Source: an uncultured Pelagibacteraceae bacterium
Lineage (GTDB): Bacteria; Pseudomonadota; Alphaproteobacteria; Pelagibacterales; Pelagibacteraceae
Assembly: GCA_902586395.1 (NCBI GenBank)
Contig: CACIHL010000004.1
Coordinates: 1 to 34,715 of the forward strand
DNA: 34,715 nt
Direction: 5' to 3'
The notes under the pieces were generated by a model. That model was given only the letters and a program-made list of their open reading frames with translations. It had not been told where the DNA came from and did no database searches. Each line of letters opens with the position of its first letter. The first letter of the stretch is position 1. Below, piece by piece: positions 31,714 to 34,715 of this stretch. Both the position numbers and the translations under genes were made by a program.

Positions 31714-34289
31714 TTTGATTTCCTTTTTTTTGATTTTTTAGTCTTATCGTATTCTTTCCGCTTCTCAATCAATATCAAAGCTTCTTCCATTGTCAATTCT
31801 GCTGGATCTTTTTCTTCAGGGATAGTTGCATTGAGAGATTTATACTTTATGTAAGGCCCATATTGACCCTTCATAACTCTTACAGGTTTTTTATCTTCAG
31901 GATGTTCACCTAAATCTTTGATCATTGATGAAGACATTCTACCAGGTTTTGCCTCAGATATTAGAGTTATGGCTCTGTTTAAACCGATTGAAAATAATTC
32001 ATCTACACTTTCAATTCTTGCAGATTTGTTTTCACACTTTAAGTAAGGTCCAAATCTACCAACGTTGACTGTAATTTCTTTACCAATATCTGGATGAGTA
32101 CCTAAAATTTTAGGTAGAGAGCATAGATATTTTGCTTTTTCTAAATCTATATTTTCTATGTCTAATCCTTTAGGGATTGACACATTTTTTAAATTATTTT
32201 CCTCTTTCTTTGTTTTTCTTTTTTTGGTTTTTACTATTTCATCCTCTAATAATTCGTATTGTAAATAAGGACCAAATCTTCCATTTTTTAAATAAATTTC
32301 TTTATCATTATCGTTTTTACCAATTAATTTAGGTTCCGCTAAATTTATTTGTTGAGATGCCTTAATCTTTGAAAGCGGTCTTGTAAACTTGCAATCTGGA
32401 TAGCTAGAACAACCAATAAATGCACCACCCCTAAAACTATTTTTTAAACTTAATGTACCTTCACCAGAAACGCATGTTTTGTTATATAATTTGCAGTTTC
32501 TATCAATTTTACCATCATTATTTCTTTCAAATATTAGATCCCCCAAACTTTCATTTAACATATCAAGAACTTCTCTAGTTCTTATCTCTTTTACAGATGA
32601 GACATTTTTATTAAAATCCTGCCAAAATTGATCTAATACACTTAGCCAATTTTCTTTTCCTGAGGTTATGTCATCTAATTGATCTTCTAATTTTGCAGTA
32701 AAGTCATAATCAACATATCTTGCAAAAAGTTTTTCAAGAAAGGCAGATAAAAGTTTTCCTCTATCAGTTGGGAAAAATCTTTTATTAACAACGTCTGCAT
32801 AACCTCTATTAGATATTACTGAAATAATACTTGCGTATGTAGAAGGACGACCGATACCTAATTCCTCTAATTTTTTAACTAAACTAGCTTCAGAATATCT
32901 TGGGGGTGGTTGTGTAAAATGTTGTTCATCTATAAAATCAGATATATTCACTTCTCCTTTTTCTACTTTTGGTAAAATATTTTCATCATTATTATCATCA
33001 TCTAAATTAATTACCTTCATGAAACCATCAAACACTATCGTTGAACCCGACGACTTAAAGATATGTTCATTGTTATTTGACTCAATAATAATTGTTTTTC
33101 TATCAAATTTTGCTGGTGTCATTTGTGAAGATAGAGCTCTTGACCAAATCAAGTTATATAATTTATTTTGATCTGAGCTTAAATATTTTTTCATTTTTTC
33201 AGGTGTATTACTTATTTCTGTTGGTCTTATAGCTTCATGAGCCTCTTGGGCATTTTTTGCTTTTTTACCCGAGTAATTAATTGGTTCATCAGGTAAGTAA
33301 TCATTGCCAAAGTTATCACTTATAAAGTTTCTAAAAACTGGCAAGGCTTCTTTAGAAATATTGGTACCATCTGTTCGCATGTAAGTGATTAATCCTTTAG
33401 TTTCACCTTCAATTTCAATACCCTGATACAGTCTTTGAGCAATTTGCATTGTTCTTGAGGCACCAAAACCAAGCTTACTTGATGCTGACTGTTGTAACGT
33501 TGAAGTTGTGAAAGGTCCAGAAGGATTTCTAGAATATATTTTGGATGTAATATCTGTAATTTTATATTTATCATTTTTTATATTTTCTATTACTTGATTA
33601 ATATCGTTTTTATTTTTGAAACTAAATTTTTCAATTTTTTTATTATCAATTTGAAAAATATTTGACGTTATTAAATTTCCATCATTTGTTTTAAAATTTA
33701 CTTTTAAAGACCAAAATTCTTCAGGTTTAAAAATTTCAATTTCATGTTCTCTTTCGGTTAAAAGTCTTAGAGCAACAGATTGTACTCTACCCGCTGATTT
33801 AGACCCTGGTAGTTTAGTCCAAAGTATGGGGGAAATATTAAAACCTACTAAATAATCTAAGGCACGTCTTGCCATATAAGCATTTACAAGATCAGATTCT
33901 ATTTCTCTTGGATTTTCTATTCCATTTGTGACTGCCTTTTTAGTTATTTCATTAAAAACAACTCTTTCAATTTTTTTGTCCTTAAGTAATTTTTTTTCAT
34001 TTAAAAATTCTTTAACATGCCATGCAATTGCTTCACCTTCTCTGTCAGGGTCTGTAGCAAGTATTATTTTTTTAGAGTCTTTTGCTACATCGGAAATTTC
34101 TTTTAAATATTTTTTAGAAAAACTATCAATTTCCCAAATCATCTTAAATTCATTTTCAGGATCTACTGAGCCATTCTTAGATGGAAGATCTCTAATATGT
34201 CCATAACTAGCGAGGACTGTATAATCATTTCCTAGATATTTATTTATTGTTTTTGCTTTAGCGGGACTTTCAACAATTACTAGATTCAT
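31710..34289 (-). CDS. topA: DNA topoisomerase I
   Basis: 859 aa; Toprim MNLVIVESPAKAKTINKYLG and LATDPDREGEAIAWHV, active site GLITYMRTDGTNIS, C-terminal GRFGPYL repeats. Confidence 0.97.
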   Translation of the reverse strand: MNLVIVESPAKAKTINKYLGNDYTVLASYGHIRDLPSKNGSVDPENEFKMIWEIDSFSKKYLKEISDVAKDSKKIILATDPDREGEAIAWHVKEFLNEKKLLKDKKIERVVFNEITKKAVTNGIENPREIESDLVNAYMARRALDYLVGFNISPILWTKLPGSKSAGRVQSVALRLLTEREHEIEIFKPEEFWSLKVNFKTNDGNLITSNIFQIDNKKIEKFSFKNKNDINQVIENIKNDKYKITDITSKIYSRNPSGPFTTSTLQQSASSKLGFGASRTMQIAQRLYQGIEIEGETKGLITYMRTDGTNISKEALPVFRNFISDNFGNDYLPDEPINYSGKKAKNAQEAHEAIRPTEISNTPEKMKKYLSSDQNKLYNLIWSRALSSQMTPAKFDRKTIIIESNNNEHIFKSSGSTIVFDGFMKVINLDDDNNDENILPKVEKGEVNISDFIDEQHFTQPPPRYSEASLVKKLEELGIGRPSTYASIISVISNRGYADVVNKRFFPTDRGKLLSAFLEKLFARYVDYDFTAKLEDQLDDITSGKENWLSVLDQFWQDFNKNVSSVKEIRTREVLDMLNESLGDLIFERNNDGKIDRNCKLYNKTCVSGEGTLSLKNSFRGGAFIGCSSYPDCKFTRPLSKIKASQQINLAEPKLIGKNDNDKEIYLKNGRFGPYLQYELLEDEIVKTKKRKTKKEENNLKNVSIPKGLDIENIDLEKAKYLCSLPKILGTHPDIGKEITVNVGRFGPYLKCENKSARIESVDELFSIGLNRAITLISEAKPGRMSSSMIKDLGEHPEDKKPVRVMKGQYGPYIKYKSLNATIPEEKDPAELTMEEALILIEKRKEYDKTKKSKKRKSK

Positions 34290-34325
34290 GTAAACAAAAA
34301 ATCATAAATAAGATTGATAGTCAAA

Positions 34326-34715
34326 TTAATAAATTTTTGATTTAGATTCTGTATTATTTCTCAAGCGTTTTATATTTTCTCTATGTGTGAAAAAAATCAA
34401 AATGAACATCATAAAGTAAAAATAGTAGTCAGAATTAGAATTATAAAAAAAGTGAAAAATTGGAATTGTTAAACTTGCAAGTAGAGAACTTAATGATGAA
34501 AATTTAAAAAGTATAAAAATAGAAATCCAGACGACACCAAAAATTAAAGCAGTAAAAATATCCAAACAACAAAGAATTCCAAGATAAGATGCAACGCCTT
34601 TACCACCTTTAAATTTTAACCAAATAGGGAAGACGTGTCCTATAAAAATTGACAATGCAGATATATATAAATAATCGTTCATGAAAAACTTTATATATAA
34701 AATTGGAAGAACAGC
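34326..34715 (-). CDS. plsY: glycerol-3-phosphate acyltransferase PlsY, partial (5' end beyond the window)
   Basis: Frame open to the right edge (AVLPILYIKFFMNDYLYIS upstream of the listed Met); GHVFPIWLKFKGGKGVASYLG motif. Confidence 0.87.
   Translation of the reverse strand, partial: AVLPILYIKFFMNDYLYISALSIFIGHVFPIWLKFKGGKGVASYLGILCCLDIFTALIFGVVWISIFILFKFSSLSSLLASLTIPIFHFFYNSNSDYYFYFMMFILIFFTHRENIKRLRNNTESKSKIY

Noticed and set aside
32160-32480. GRFGPYL/GQYGPYI repeats near the topA 3' end as a new repeat system
   Set aside because: These are the normal C-terminal repeats of bacterial topoisomerase I.

Overview
AT-rich window with the gene content and order of a streamlined alphaproteobacterium, most like SAR11/Pelagibacterales (inferred from protein character and synteny; no search was run). 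Left to right: the 3' end of a probable membrane protein, rlmB-like (-), tRNA-Tyr, tRNA-Gly, tuf, a truncated tRNA-Trp fused to the interior of rpoB, rpoC, rpsL-rpsG-fusA, the S10/spc/alpha ribosomal-protein supercluster (rpsJ to rplQ, with secY and adk), an RluC/D-like pseudouridine synthase, lipB (-), mgtE, panC (-), galU, ugd, ridA (-), topA (-) and partial plsY (-). The strongest anomaly is at about 2770-2780. There tRNA-Trp loses its T-arm and 3' acceptor strand, and the sequence continues directly into rpoB at the residues equivalent to E. coli ~546-551. The expected secE-nusG-rplK-rplA-rplJ-rplL block and about 545 N-terminal residues of RpoB are missing. Because these are essential, this is most likely a chimera, misassembly or minority deletion rather than new biology. 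A secondary signal is a structured leader with mutually exclusive helices upstream of rpsL. I found no CRISPR array, mobile element, phage, defence system or convincing new system; the rest is ordinary housekeeping sequence.
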